Assembly (NCBI GenBank): GCA_030248215.1
Contig: JASANG010002040.1
Coordinates: 62,001-126,000, forward strand
Reading direction: 5' to 3'
Length of the DNA stretch: 64,000 nucleotides
Origin: Enoplolaimus lenunculus
Taxonomy: Eukaryota > Nematoda > Enoplea > Enoplida > Thoracostomopsidae
Below are positions 20,742 through 34,259 of this stretch, piece after piece. Within the stretch, counting starts at the first letter, position 1. Each line of letters starts with the position of its first letter. Below the pieces are notes generated by a model. The model was not told where the DNA came from. It was given only the letters and a program-made list of their open reading frames with translations, and did no database searches. Made by a program: the position numbers and the translations under genes.

Positions 20742-23700
20742 TATAGAGTTGTAAAACATTTAATTGGTAACCCTTCTGACCTGTTTGGGAAGGCATGACT
20801 ATCGTAACGCCGGCCCTGGCGGCTTGTATATATTTCGAAAATACTTTCGTTAGCTGACGAATTATGCACATAAAACACATGAAGGATAAACCTACGGAAA
20901 TACTAAGCCGGATAATTAATTTTGACGACTTTCTTTTTATAAAACGGTTTTGCGCACGGGTAACTAACTATTCTACGAGACATGATTGTTTTGGTGGACG
21001 GTCGTATCAAGACAACACATAATGAGGTTCATAACAAGATTCGAGTGATAATTTTATAGAAAATTCGGTTTGTGTCGTGTGTAAGCAGAGGTTTTGGCTA
21101 GAAAATTCAAATATTTTAGTTACAGTATATTAAGAAAATGCAATTGTTTCGCTCGTGGTGATGAAAGTCAAGTTTTATGTAAGATTAGCCTTTCACTGCA
21201 TACAAAACAAAGGTGTGAATTTTATATTTTAACCCACTTAAATAGATGATTTTCAAAAAATGACAGTTTAAACTGTTTAGCATTTTTTAATAATGAGATT
21301 ACAAAAGCAAATAAGAATTATCATCGAACCGCAATTTGAGGGTGAGGGACAGGCTATATATTCGATACGAAACCTTTGTGTTATAAGGATTGAACGTTAA
21401 AATAGCGCTTGGATTCTCAATAGCTTCGCTCGCTAAGTTTGTCCACCAGTGCGTCTTGCATCCCGCCATAGGTGGCGGTTCCTATCATCAATTTCTGTGC
21501 TTCTGACTTAAACCACAAGTCTTTGATTTGAATATTTCGGTGGCTTGTCCTTTCTATAAATGTTTTAAAGAATAATTCTTTGCCAGACCGGATGTTTACT
21601 TAATTTCCGGTCTAAAAATTTCGCTAAAGTTCCGATCCTTGATGGAACTCGCAAATCTGCGGTAAAAGTTATACAAAATCCTTGGCGGTGGATAAAAACA
21701 AGCTGCTTCACTAATGGTATATTTCGATTGCTTTCTGTCATGGTGTGATAATTTCAAAAACCAACCTGAAAGCTCTTAGTAAAGGAACGAACATTTATAA
21801 TTCCAAAAGGATCTAACCAAAAAATTACATAGCTACAGAAAATCGTGAAAGGTTGCTTTACTGTGCCGTATTTGCAACGCTTATTTTGTTGTCTACAACC
21901 TTATACATTTGTGTGTGGAATGCGTTTGCAAAACTGCGAACTAAGTTTTATTACAACCTTCCCTCGTCCTTCCAAGTCAGAAAGAAATCCACGCAAACCA
22001 GAAATGGTTCACATTTTTATTTTTTAATCTAGGTTCAATTTTCCAGGTTTGGCATTGACAATTTAATTTTAAATTTGTGTTTTTTAGGATTAAATTAACT
22101 TTGGTATAAATTGTCATACATGTAAACAACATTTTACTTGCCGATAGATCGCCTGCAGCTTTTAGGGAAACGCCAGATACGGCCAAGTTTGTTTTGTTGC
22201 CATTTACTAAACGTTTCGGTCAATGTTACGTTGAGGGGCGTAGCAGTAGCATTAGCATATTTCATAGCCTATTAACGTATTAAAGCATAAGCAACAAAAC
22301 ATATACGGTTGAAATGATTTTAAGTATTTCTGGAACAACAACTCTGTTTTGATTAATTCTTATTTAAAGTTAGAACAGTTGAGGTTCGTTGAACGTGAAG
22401 CTTAAAGTTAATAATGACGTACGAAATGAATGTTCTCTCTTCAACGTTGCTTCACGAAAAATCCATGCTAACAAAACATCCACGCACGGCTAAAGCGGCA
22501 TTCTGACCCCTTTAATCTTTTTGGGTTACAAATTAGTTGCAAAATAAAACTGATCAGTCTTGGACCAGAAGCGCAACCTCACACTCGTTACTTCCGGGGC
22601 GATAGCTGGAACCGTAAACGTTTGGGAAAAACAATATTCAAAGCAGATTAGATATCATTCTGTAATGTATGTTCACTAAACTGGTGTTCGGTAAAGTCAA
22701 TAGCGCTAATAAATTAACTTAATGTTTAATATAAATCGAGTCTACATTTGTAACCTTATATATAAGAAACGTTACAGCTGCATTTGTTAGAACAAAGTGT
22801 GCCAGTATGCGTTGTGAAAATACAAGGAACAATGGGCGCAAAGTTATAGGACGAATTTTTGGACAGTTGCGCAAATTGTTAACAATATGTAGAATTATTT
22901 CAGGTCAACGGATTAGGAGATTAAAAACTCTTTCACTCATAGAGTATACTACTATGAGCAACTAAATATAAATAATATACGATTAGACTCCATAAATGTC
23001 AATTGTCACTAATTGCAGTGCACAAATAATTCCAGGACCAAGTAAAGTTGAGTTCGTAACTTTAAAGCATACTTAAGTTTTGAAAGTACATTCGTAAGCA
23101 TAACCTTGTATTATCGCTCAAGCTATTGATACAAGACAAATATATATACGTTTAATTCAACGGATAACTGCAGTACCGGATTTATATCTGTGACAAATGG
23201 TGGCTTAGCGTAGGTCAAAAATAAACAACAGTCCGTAACCGAATAACAGGGGTTACCCTCTCGAGAGGCCAAATAAATATCAGTCCCCTTCATTATTCGG
23301 GTCACTACAATATATAACTTTTCGACCGGCAAATTTTCTTACAAGCTGAGGGAAACCAAATGCTCAAATTCTGACTAAACTAACTAATGTTTCTCATAAT
23401 TATAGCTCGTAAACTTGCCGAGCAGTAGTGTGCTGAATTGTACCCTCCAGAACCAGTATACTCAACATATTTTGTCAAAACTTATAGCGACAAGAGCATG
23501 AAACTTTTACAACTAAAATAACACGTGTTTGAGAACCAAACGTCAAAATTCCGGCTAAACTAAATAATGCTTCTTTATTAGCTGTTAAATCTGCTGAGCA
23601 ATAGTTATTCTAGATTATGCTCGCCTCGCCTTGAACCAGTATACTCAACATATTTAGTCAAAACTTCAAACGACAAGAGTACTTACGCAACTTTCATAGC

Positions 23701-24854
23701 TTAAAATAACACGTGTTTGAGGGTTGAAAGTGTCAGAAAAGTTACGCTTAAATTCAGTTTAACGTTTAAGCATCCAATAATAATTGATTAACGGCCCCAT
23801 TTAAAGTAGCATTTGGCAGTTACACCAAGGTCAAAATTCACTATCTATATCACGCGTGAAAAGAGTTTTTAAAACGGGAAAACGGAACTTAAATCCGGCA
23901 ATCTAATGGATGTTTATGTGCTAATAATTAATTGAACCTTTGCAATAGAACTTTCACACCGGATACTTAACCGGTAGCAACCCTACACGAAAGCCCGTGA
24001 ACTTGTCGGCACTTACATTTATATTTGGAGAGCGCAGCATCAATGTATGTATACAAATATGAAGTGACGGATCAAGCATTTCAGGTAGGAAGGGTACGGT
24101 TTGTGAATTGAAATTTTATAATTTTTAATCCACGTTCGAAGATTTGAATATTTTGAAACTGTGTTTAAACTTGAGTTTTAATGAGAAAGCAATAGTTTTG
24201 CTTTATGTTACTAAGGAGGTACAATGAGTCTATAATTTCAATTAGGCCTGCATTTAGCATGTCTGAATTGTCAATTTGTAATATGTAAAATTTAAAAAGC
24301 GACTTAAGTATTTACTTAAGTCTTTCTCACATGGATATTTTCAGTTTCATATGAGATGCCCTTTCAAGGTAAGATTCGATCCCCAGTCTCTCACGTGGGA
24401 GGCGTTTACGATGACCACTCAGCTACAGGAGCTTGACGCTCGAGCCCGAGGGGGGCTCTCACGTCTTGTAGAGATTTTGCAATGCACATATATGTTAGAA
24501 TTATTAAACACTGTTCACAGTGTATGTGTTGCTTATATGTTACTTGTATTTAGTTGCTCATAGTATACTCTACAAATTAAAGGGTTAAGTACGCGTTTAA
24601 AAGCGGCAAAATGGTTAAGTAATTACTCATAACGTATTTCAAAGTCGCACTTAACTAGGGTTTCAGAAAAACAACCATTGTAACCCTATCTGAAGCCTTA
24701 CTACAAGTATCTGCAAGAGTGCAAATTAGTGTAACACATGTTTGACTGAAAAGTAAACATTTACGAACATAATGAAAATAACACATATTTTTTCATTTAA
24801 AAATATTTCCTCAAAAATCAATAACCGTAATTAATAAACTTAAAATCATTTAGA
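20742..24854. other. intergenic, repeat remnants
   Basis: No gene is supported. 22983-23310 is a truncated TA-flanked MITE. 23340-23760 contains two related blocks (GAGGGAAACCAAATGCTCAA / GAGAACCAAACGTCAAAATT and CAGTATACTCAACATATTT twice), an old ~210-bp duplication. 24287-24680 belongs to an 'ACTTAAGT' palindrome family also seen at 12700-13050 and 54360-54560. Confidence 0.5.
22983..23310. mobile_element. truncated TA-flanked MITE (CTGTAGTGACCC family)
   Basis: GACTCCATAAATGTCAATTG through to TTCGGGTCACTACAA before TA. The other tip is missing. Confidence 0.75.
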
Positions 24855-24972
24855 CAAGAATACTTATCTTGTTTAGCTTTAGTTAGACAGGAGTGCCTTG
24901 TTTAGCTTTAGTTAAACAGGAGTATCTTGCTTAGCTTTATAGTTAAACAGGAGTATTTTGCTTAGCTTTACG
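24855..24972 (+). repeat. ~33-bp minisatellite, four copies
   Basis: The unit CTTGTTTAGCTTTAGTTAAA with CAGGAGTAT is repeated in tandem. It is followed by unrelated GC-richer DNA at 25015. Confidence 0.85.
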
Positions 24973-27175
24973 CTGTCACAACACAAATCTTCGTCGAATA
25001 AGTCTGTCATGCGTTTCAGAGGCGGATCCTGCAGGGTTCATAGGATGCTCGTGAACGCCCTTCGGTTTATTCTCGAGGGCAAACTTCACAAGCATCATTC
25101 GCTTAAATTCAATACTCCTAGCATTCTTATTGAGCACGACCGTGGAGCCCAAGCTGTGAACCAACTAAAACCATTTTTCGATGCACCCCTGCTCTCTCTC
25201 TCCCAGGGTGCCATGCCAGTTCTGCTACCAAACAAACGCTTAATTTGTATTTGGCAACATTTCTTTTAAAGAAAATGCAAAAATGATTCGAATAAAGCCC
25301 TGGGATAATGAACAACAACCAGTACATAGTGCGCGTATTAATTACAACGGGCTTTTGATACAAAGGGCAAGAAAAGTGAAGAAGAAGAAGAAGAAAAATG
25401 ATGCAGTATACGGAAAGAATAATGAGCAATAACGAAGTGTACGAAAATACACTAATTCGGTCATGACGTGACTATCATATCGTTTCACTTGGCCACTCAT
25501 ATATTTATTGCGGCTTGTAATTTATGTTGTTTTCAGCATCGTCCACCTGATAACTAACTCAATTTTTTTCTTGGTTTGGTTGAAACGTTTTAACTTAATT
25601 GCAGGAGCGTCCGCAGAAAATTATATTTCTGGAAACCGAATAATTTTGGGAGGCCGCAATAACTGCACTTCAAAATTGTTTACTTTTAGACCGAGTCTAT
25701 TTGAAGGGGCACCAGCCAAATTCGGGAGGCATGTCCCCCAATGCTCCCCCCGTGGGGACGTCCTTACTTAATTGTTTAGATAACACAATTTGAAATTTAG
25801 ATGAACAATATACTTTTGACTATTTTAAAATGTTTGAAAATTTACTTCGCTGTAAAACTAAGTTTGCCACCCCCCTAAAAAATTTCAACCTCGCTTGTAG
25901 GTCATTGAAAATTCTTGTATGCCCCTTCTGAAAATTTTTCAGCTCCCCTCCAGCAATTTGAGCTGGCTTCGGATCTGTTTGTTCGACAATGTTGCTTCCG
26001 TTTTGTTTCGCTTCCTGGTATAAAATCCGATTACAGTTTGAAAACAACAATAGCCTGTTTAATTAGGAAATCACAAACAAAATGCACCACTTTTAGCTGA
26101 GGAGAGATTTAGACTTCATCGAGAAACTAGCAAATACTGCGTTTTTAATGATATAAAAAGCATGCAGTTTGTAACTGTGAATAGTGTCAGCTTTGATTGG
26201 TTGTTTATACAGGCCAGTAGTCAGAGGCTACCACGGGCCGGCTCAGCTTCGTTCTACATAAATCCCTCCAGAAAAGTTTTAGGACTGCTTGCAGGTCAGT
26301 TGTGGCTTGTGAAATTGTTTTGGGTTCCCTGGCGAACTGACTATACATACCAGTGTTTTTACCAGTAAGTAAGTGCCTAGTATACAAATAAAGCAGATCG
26401 AATCATTCCGGTTGCGTTAAGCTTAGAATCAACGGTGCAAAATCTTCTCCATGGCATGCAAATGAGCACAAAGTTTGATAATGTGCAAGCTCAAGCGTAT
26501 AAATTTCAACGCACTGCCCATCCTTAAAAGTATTAAAAAAACTGGCCAATGTTACTTTAAGGGACGTAACAGTAGATTAAGCGTATTCCTAAGCTTAAGC
26601 CTAAGCTTAAGCGTTGCAAAAATGTGTTCTTAAGCCTAAGCCTAAGCAAAAAATGTAATCTAGTATCTAAACATACTCTTTCGTAGACCCACCAGAAACC
26701 TGGATGCCCCTTAAAGTAACATTGGCCCAAAAACTGGTGAAATGTTTACACAATGCAGTGAAATGAAGGTACGTTTTATAGAATCGCCGTTTAAATATAT
26801 TCCAGAAACAATTTTAACTATGGTAGTGGTAAGTACTGAAGTACCATTATGTTGTAAATGTGATATCTATTAGTAACATAAACAGGCTCAGTTCACATAA
26901 ACATTAAATGCTGAGTAAAACAATGGATTGAAATAAGTTCGGCCACTTATAAGAGTACACATCAACCAAAATTTAAGCCTAAGTGTAAGCCTAAGTGTTA
27001 GCCTAAAAATGTAGATAAAAGAACTGTTTAAAAACAAAACAAGATATAGCTAGCAACATCTTGTACACAGAGGTGACTAAATTATTGAAAAGGATTACTT
27101 AAAAATAAATACCACTGATGCATAGCAAAGTGAACAACAGTTTGAATCTCTAGTTGAAACCCATCAAAATTATTA
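24973..27175. other. intergenic with interspersed repeats
   Basis: 25015-25240 is a GC-richer patch with chance ORFs on both strands. 25375-25396 is a GAA microsatellite. 25605-25765 is a small element with the motif GCGTCCGCAGAAAAT, shared with 47561-47722 and, inverted, 48660-48830. 25862-25985 is a copy of the 'GGTAGCCAG' repeat. No gene is seen. Confidence 0.5.
26544..26727. mobile_element. TTAGGC-cored MITE, variant tip subfamily
   Basis: The tips GGCCAATGTTACTTTAAGGG and CCCCTTAAAGTAACATTGGCC are long and well matched; the core is CCTAAGCTTAAGCCTAAGC. The flanks AAAAAACT (26536-26543) and CAAAAACT (26728-26735) are a 7/8 target duplication. Confidence 0.85.
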
Positions 27176-27785
27176 TAAGCCAAATATTTAAATGCTTTAT
27201 GATGTTATATTAGTTACAAATTTTGTGGCACAATTGACAAAATTATCGTGAACGGCGCATAAAACCGCTATTTTAGTAAAAATTACCTAATAAATTATGC
27301 TTGCTTTCAGTTCATTCTTTAAGCCGCCAACTATTTAGATGTTTTGTGATATCTTATCAGTTTAAAATATAGAAATTTTGTGGCGCAGTGGACAAAATTA
27401 TGGTGAACGGCGCATGAAGCCGCTATTTTAGTAAAAATTACCTAATAAACTCATGCTTGGTCTCACTTCATTCTTAGAAGCCAAATATTTAGATGTTTTG
27501 GGATGTCTCATCAGTTTAAAATATAAGAAATTTTGTGGCACAGTTGACAAAAATATGGTGAACAGCGCATAAAGTCTCCATTTTAGTAAAAATTACCTAA
27601 CAAACTTATGCTTGGTCTCACTTCATTCTTAGAAGCCAAATATTTAGATGTTTTGGGCTGTCTCATCAGTTTAAAATATTAGAAATTTTGTGGCACAGTT
27701 GACAAAATTATTGTGAACGGCGCATAAAACCGCTATTTTAGCAAAAATTTCCTAATAAACTTATGTTTCGTCTCAAGTTCATATT
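27176..27785 (+). repeat. ~150-bp minisatellite, four copies
   Basis: Each unit holds AAGCCAAATATTTAGATG, AAATTTTGTGGCACAGTTGA, GTGAACGGCGCATAAA and TTTAGTAAAAATTACCTAAT. Starts are near 27177, 27321, 27475 and 27633. The unit reads as non-coding. Confidence 0.92.
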
Positions 27786-30501
27786 TTGGAAACGAAGCGT
27801 TACGAAACGTAAAATTTAATTAAGCTAAACGATTCTCAGAGTTTGCTACTTTTCTTTCCTATTATGGTTTAAAAGAACAGCAGCTTCAAAATCTTTTTAT
27901 CTATAATTTTATCTAGTTTGTTCTATTTCGGCACACTTCACCACATTCGTGTATGTAATTTGAGCTCAAAATGCAGAAAATACATATTCACAGACGGGAT
28001 TTATCCTGATATCAACTATAGTACCGCATGTATGTGCTACAGGTTTTTTCAAAGAGCACCACGTTTATATTTACGTACGGTTGAACAGAGTTAACGCTTG
28101 AAACAACGTGTGCCATTTGATTTGATTAAATTTATAAATCAGCATTCAGAAAAAAATTTTGTCAGCCCAAATATCAAACAGGAACCAAAAACTGAGCGTA
28201 AACCTAAGCCTAAACCTAATCGTCAATATTTTGTAAAATGTTATATGAGTGAAAACTGTGTAGTTAAATCTCTTGCAAGGGGCATAAACCTAAGCCAAAA
28301 GCCGAAGCATAGGTGTAAGAATGAATTTATACCGACACTTTTTATCCCCTCGCACTTGAGAAACTCGTTCGCAGTGCCGGAGCAGACAAATTGGAGGCTC
28401 TCCCCAAACTTCAGGGGGGGTCCAAACTCACGAGCAAAACGAGCGAGAAGCCAGACACATATTATTACTTGTCAAAGCACATAGAAAATTAGTTGTTCTG
28501 AGTTACAGGGCGAAGCCCTAAACCAACTGTGAAATTTTGAAATATCTGAACAAAATTTGCATTGTACGTTTGATTTTAACCCTGAAAAAATTTACACTCC
28601 ACAGCCGGTGTGAAGATGCATCTCCCCTCCCCCTTCCTGGATCCGCCCTTACATGGAACCCCGAAACGATTTTCGCTTGGGACTCGAATGAAATTGAAGA
28701 TTTCGGAAGCTGAAATACCAACCGGAATAATGAGATATATTTCTGTTCAGGTGTGTGACTAGATGCTGGATGGTTATGGCCCAACATATAGTTCAGATAT
28801 GCACAAATCAGGATTCAGGATAAAAGTTCACGACAAATCAATGTATATGTCAGCAACCGCTGTGACAGGAAAGCGATACATCAAATACTATCGCCTAAAA
28901 CGTTTTTTGTGTACGCTTACGACGTTGTAAGTGACACTTACCATAACAGCACGTTGAAACACATACTAGCGCTACAGTCACCCATGTCATTCCTCTGAGT
29001 GTTTTGAACAAATTGTTGTTCGATCTACTTTTCAGTGTTGGCATTACACAATTGAAGCATTTATATGGCATACATTATTTCGGTTCTACCCATCAAATAA
29101 TGTTTGTTTTAAAAATCTAAAATTCTTCAGTTATATCGCAATTTGCTCACAATTCAAGCATTTATTTGGCATATATAACGGTAACGCGAGCTGTCAGATG
29201 ATCTCTGGGGGTACAAAATCTCGCTGCATTTTTAGCCTGCATCAAATATGGCAAAGTTGGGGGGGCTGTTTTGTAAAGATATGATTTCGTTTTGAATACC
29301 TGAGATAAACTACTGTCCTTTATTAATACACAGGTTGGCTAGGGTGGGCTCCACCCTGCCTGAAAGACTTTTGCTCCCCTTCCTTAGGAAGTTTTCAGTC
29401 TTGCGTGCAAGTCATCGAATACCCTTGTATGCCCTTTCTGAAACATTTACCCCACAGCAAGGTGAACTGGCTACAGACCTATATTATACCGCTCACTGAA
29501 TCAATCCAACTACAGATTGTGTGGATTTCCTTTAAGGTTTGGCGTTTGAGTCTAAATACATTTTTCGGTCTACAACGGGAAGTGCCGAATCCAGTAATTT
29601 CTGCAGAGAAGAGATGCTCGATTGGTAAACGTGAAAAAAGATATACCAAACGATATTCCAGTGCTAAATCTTAATACAAAGGTTTGTTTTCATTCTTTTC
29701 GTTCTTGTTCTTGGCTGGCATGCTGGCATGGTCTGGATGATCACTTTAGATCCGTCAGCGCACCATAAACAAAATATGTGCCTGAAATGGTTGGCAGTAT
29801 AATTCAATCAATATCTTTCAAATTTAAAACGTCACTTTCAAAAAATAACAAATCTTAAGTTTGACCAGCAGACGTGAACTTTTACGGATCATAAATTTTA
29901 AATTGACGGGCTAAAATTGCATTAAGGTAGCCAGCTCACCTCATACTGGGGGGTTAAAAAATTTTCAGAAGGGGCACGGGAACGCGTTGCTTTTTTGTGG
30001 TTTACTTAAAATTTGAGTCATTTGAGCGTCATTATGTCCAAACTTAAGCAGCAAATAACAATATTAGTTTCTGTATTTAAAGCCAACCAGGATGCAATAA
30101 GTTATCACTCACAAAAACTGAGCATATATACATTAATACTAAAAGCACAGATTTCAAAATTGGAGCGTGAAAACAATAAGTAACGTTTAACTCAACGGCG
30201 AAAGGGGTTGTTTTAGAAATTGACCTCAAATGATCTAAACTTAAACTTCAACTTGATTAACCAATTTGCTAAGTGGTGCTAAAAACCCAAAAACTACCCA
30301 CACACAGGTTCAAACTTTGAAACATTTCATCGCGAAGTATACGACAGCAGGGGCGGAGCGAGGAGTTTTGACACGTGATGTACGTTGTAAAACAATTTTG
30401 AAAAATGCTTCTTGTGCGTTCGGCTGAAAAAGTTCGTAAAACTGGGACAAAAATCACAAAAAGGGATTTGACCTCTAATCTACGCTGGTTATACGCTTTT
30501 C
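27786..30501. other. intergenic, no gene seen
   Basis: 28176-28300 has CCTAAGCCTAAACC hexamers from a decayed TTAGGC MITE. 28360-28460 carries the GAGCGAGAAGCCAGAC repeat. 29345-29485 and 29926-29985 are copies of the 'GGTAGCCAG' family. Short ORFs here run through these repeats. Confidence 0.5.
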
Positions 30502-30684
30502 GGCACATGTAAAGAACATGGTCGGAACGTTTTTCTGTGAGACTGCAATAGAGTAAGCTTAAGCTTTAGACTAATTTTTTATTAGGCTTACGTTTAGATA
30601 TGTTCTTTTTTACGCTTAGGCTCAGTCTTAAGCTTATGAATATGCCTATAGTACTGTTTTACGGCCCTGCTCAGTACATTGGCC
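30502..30684. mobile_element. TTAGGC-cored MITE with perfect 8-bp target duplication
   Basis: CGCTTTTC at 30494-30501 recurs at 30685-30692. Tips are GGCACATGTAAAGAACATGG and GCTCAGTACATTGGCC; the interior is typical. Confidence 0.88.
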
Positions 30685-32546
30685 CGCTTTTCAATACGAG
30701 CATTTGAATGAATAATAAATAAACTCTGGGAAAAGATTGTTACGATTGCCAATTGCTTTGAAGCTTTTCGCATCGTGGGAACTTACAAAATGCTTAGCAT
30801 AAAATGCTCGATTGTGATTTGTTGGCGACCGCAACTTAAAACTAGAAGTGTACAGAATTGTCATTACTTTTTCGTATGACTCCATACGGCCAGGTGGAGT
30901 AAGCTGTCTTGGAAGTCTTTTAGCTCACCGTGGTAAACGGTGGCTTTCGCAGTAAAATAATGCGATATATTCAGTCGTCATTTTTGCTTGAATTTTTTAG
31001 CCTCTTTATAGTAACATTTTGAGCTGGCTATGAGTTTGGCTTTGAACATATTTCACACTGATTTTCGTTCATAGGAACGTGAATCACAGGCAAGTATATA
31101 CGTACGTAGACGGGACAAAATTTTTCGGAGATGCCTCATTCGTTTGCAGACACTGGTTGAGTGGCGTAGCACTGGCTGGCAAGGAAGGGATGGAAAATTT
31201 TATCATAGAAAGGAACGGAAAACGGTATGAAAAAGTAGACAGTGTAAAAATTACATTTAGCTTCTCGCTCGCTTATGTTGCGTTTTCCCTATGTGCCTAT
31301 TCAGCAGTTTTAGACTGCGGGACGGCACGTTTGGTAAATAATCTGTAATTCGCAGACAAATTTAAAAACAGAGTGTCGCCTGGTTCGAACTAAAACTAAT
31401 AAATTCACTTTTAGGTAGGGTCATTTACAACAGGACCGTAGCCACCTCACCTTTGCTAAGGGTGCTAAAAAGATTTCAGAATTTACCATACAAGGATTTT
31501 CGTTAACTTACAAGCAAGGTTTAAAATTTTCTAGGAGAGGCGAAATTTTTCTAGTTGGACTGAACCTGGCCCAATTTACGGAGCTTAATGTTATCAAGTA
31601 CTCCAACTATTCCTGCTGAAAAATAAAAAAGCCTATTTCAAGTTCGCACCTAACAATTTAAACGCTAATTTGGTCGGTTCACAGTCTTCGCCGCTAAACA
31701 TATGCTCGAGAAAAAAACAACTGATGATAAAATACTTGAAAAGTCTTTAAGCATCATTACAAGGTTTCGCCTGAAAATCGTTCTTAATTAGCATGGCAGG
31801 CACGTTCTCGTTTATCTACTAATACTGCTTAGTAGCTGCTGTTTAGGCTCATACTATGTCAGGTGTTTGTTCTTTTACCTGGGAAGTTCTGTGATGCGCT
31901 AACTTAGGGTGACGCTATATTTGGCGTGCGGAGCTTCAAGTATTAAAAAATTGATATGCTGTGCTATGCGGCAATACACGTGCGTTGCGGTACGGTGGTG
32001 GATGGTGACAAACGGCAACGGATGATGACGGACAGTGCCTGACGTAATCGAAAAGTTAACATATTTTGAAAGAGGTCATTTGGTATAACCCATAGGCGGA
32101 AAGAAAACTTTTCCACGTGGGTCGAAGTATATCTGGGTGTAAGGCAGCCTAGCTTTTCTAAACCATCTTTGGCTGAGACCACGGTATACTTCAAAACAAT
32201 TATATTAGCATTTGAAATCAATATTCAGTTTGCGTTATAATTTCGTAAGTGAATACAACCGCTTAAAAAGCAAATAAAGATCTTATTTGTCAAACTGTAG
32301 CAGCGTCTTCTCTTGTGCCCATTTCAATTTGTTTGAGTAAAGCAGCCATAAACACAGAGATTCAGAAATATAAAGTTCAATGAAATTAACCGCAAGCGAG
32401 CGAACAGAATTAGTATTCCTTGGCAGTTTTGTGTTTGAAAACATATCGACTGACCTCAGGTGGTTTGAGTTCGAATTTTAGTCTATAAAGACGGCTCTGA
32501 AATTCGAACCAAGAGTTAAATTCAGTAGCCGTATTCTGAACTATGT

Positions 32547-32745
32547 GGGCCCATGTATAGATCAGGGGCAGAGCGTTTTTTATAGGATTGTAATAGAGTA
32601 GGTTTAAGCTTTTGACTACTTTTTTGCTTAGGCTTAGGCTTTACGCTCAGGCTTAAGTATAGGCTTATCATACCGTTTAGGCTTAAATTTAAGAACATTC
32701 TTATACTACTTATATACTGTTATGGCAATGTTCTGTACATTGCCC
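32547..32745. mobile_element. TTAGGC-cored MITE
   Basis: GGGCCCATGTATAGATCAGG at the left, TTCTGTACATTGCCC at the right, with TTAGGCTTAGGCTTTACG inside. No clear target duplication. Confidence 0.78.
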
Positions 32746-34030
32746 ACTCTGAGTAGTATCTATTGCCAGTTAGAATAGATAGTTTCTTAACTAGCGAACT
32801 GCGAAAGCTTTGGATCTGACGTCTTAAATGGTACCTGGCTAATTTGAGGTCACTAAATATGGCAAATTTGAAACTCACAACTTCTTGGTTCTAAAATTGT
32901 ATAACCTATCACAAACTGATGATAGGTGCTACTCACTCTCGAGGGTTCTTGTTTAGTTTATCCTCTGAAAACGTTTCCTCCCACACATAACTAATCGGAG
33001 CTTAAAACCTAAGTCTTATCCTGAGAATAAGCCTAAGCCTAAACCTAAACCTAAACCTAAGCCTGAGCCTAAGAATAAACGTGATCGCCTTCCATTAAAT
33101 TAACATTAGTGTTAAGGAAAATAAACAATTACTAAAAATGTGCCTATAACTTTTCCTTACGCTACTGGTGTTTAAGTACGCTTCCAAAATCAAGCAGTAA
33201 ATAATTCTGTAACATTTTGCAATTTGTCGACTAAAAGTTTGCAAATGCCATATTTTCAGTAAATTAAACACCATTTCAATGAACTCTATAAACAGTCAAT
33301 TTCGAATTTTAAACCATCAATAAACCAAAATAGGTACGATCGCATAGATTCATTTTAGTACACAATTTTACCACGAAAACCCATTTACATTATTTAATGT
33401 CAAATTTTCATATTTTATAATTGTATAAAATAAGAATTAAGTTTTAAAAAATTAATTCAGAAGCCGACCACTTAAACCTCTTCGCAAATACTCATTTGAA
33501 AATTTAGGCATTATATCATTTAAACCGCATTTTATTTCCTCTAAAACTAAGCCAACAAAAATACCAACTGGTTTGTTGTATGCACTGTTCAGGAAACAGT
33601 TTTATGCTACATTTCAAAGAGCGCAGACAAGCATGCACCGAATAACAATTTTGCACAAATTAAATTTAAATTCGCAAAGTATAACAACGGTTAAAATGAA
33701 ACGAAAGAACTGTGGTTTTCAACAATGCTTTGATTGGTTCATTTAACGCCCCGGTGCGCCGAGTTTGAGATTTTGAGGGAAGTTTGAGGGTAAAATTTTT
33801 TAACATTATTAAATTTGCATACGTGCTATTTTAGATTCGGTGGTCGCGCAGTCGGCTGAAATGCGGCTGCGTCAAAGCGCCTGAAAGTAGTATATTTGAA
33901 ACCTTCGAACATTTTGTTTGTGCGTTTACGTATCAAAAATTGTCCTGCATAGGACCAGATGGTACTATCAGTTCAGGTTGACACGGAGACACAAATATAA
34001 GACTTCAAACTAGCAGCTATGCGAAATATG
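32746..34030. other. intergenic, AT-rich
   Basis: 33006-33075 is an isolated CCTAAACCTAAACCTAAGCC hexamer run from a decayed MITE. Otherwise no gene or clear repeat is seen. Confidence 0.5.
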
Positions 34031-34040
34031 GGCCAATGTA

Positions 34041-34259
34041 CACTGCAAAAAATGGTGAGTGAAATTGACTCTCTACAAAATAGGCTTTTCCGTATTACAC
34101 AAACTGAGTAAAATTGGACTCCGCCAGAGTCAAATTCGACTTACCTGAGTCGCTCAGTGAGTCGAAGTTGACTCTGGCGGAGTCGAACTTGACTCAGTTT
34201 GTATAGTCCGGGAAAACCTATTTCGGAGAGAGTCAAATTGACTCACCATTTTTGCAGTG
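34041..34259. mobile_element. palindromic TA-flanked MITE inside another MITE
   Basis: The tips CACTGCAAAAAATGGTGAGT and ACTCACCATTTTTGCAGTG lie between TA dinucleotides. The interior is almost a perfect hairpin of GACTC blocks around AGTCGCTCAGTGAGTCG. It split a TTAGGC-type MITE whose tip GGCCAATGTA is at 34031-34040 and whose interior resumes at 34270 (GTCGTAACAGTAGATATCAG). Confidence 0.88.

Noticed and set aside
24958-25269. 103-codon ORF and antisense ORFs in a GC-richer patch
   Set aside because: Open on several frames at once and bordered by the GGCGGATCC repeat edge; more likely repeat-derived.
28098-28484. 128-codon ORF with Lys-Pro-Lys-Pro runs
   Set aside because: The runs come from CCTAAGCCTAAACC hexamers of a decayed MITE.
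31079-31348. 89-codon ORF with VDGTKFFGDASFVC
   Set aside because: Runs into the TTCTCGCTCGCTT repeat and has no matching neighbours; no family recognised.
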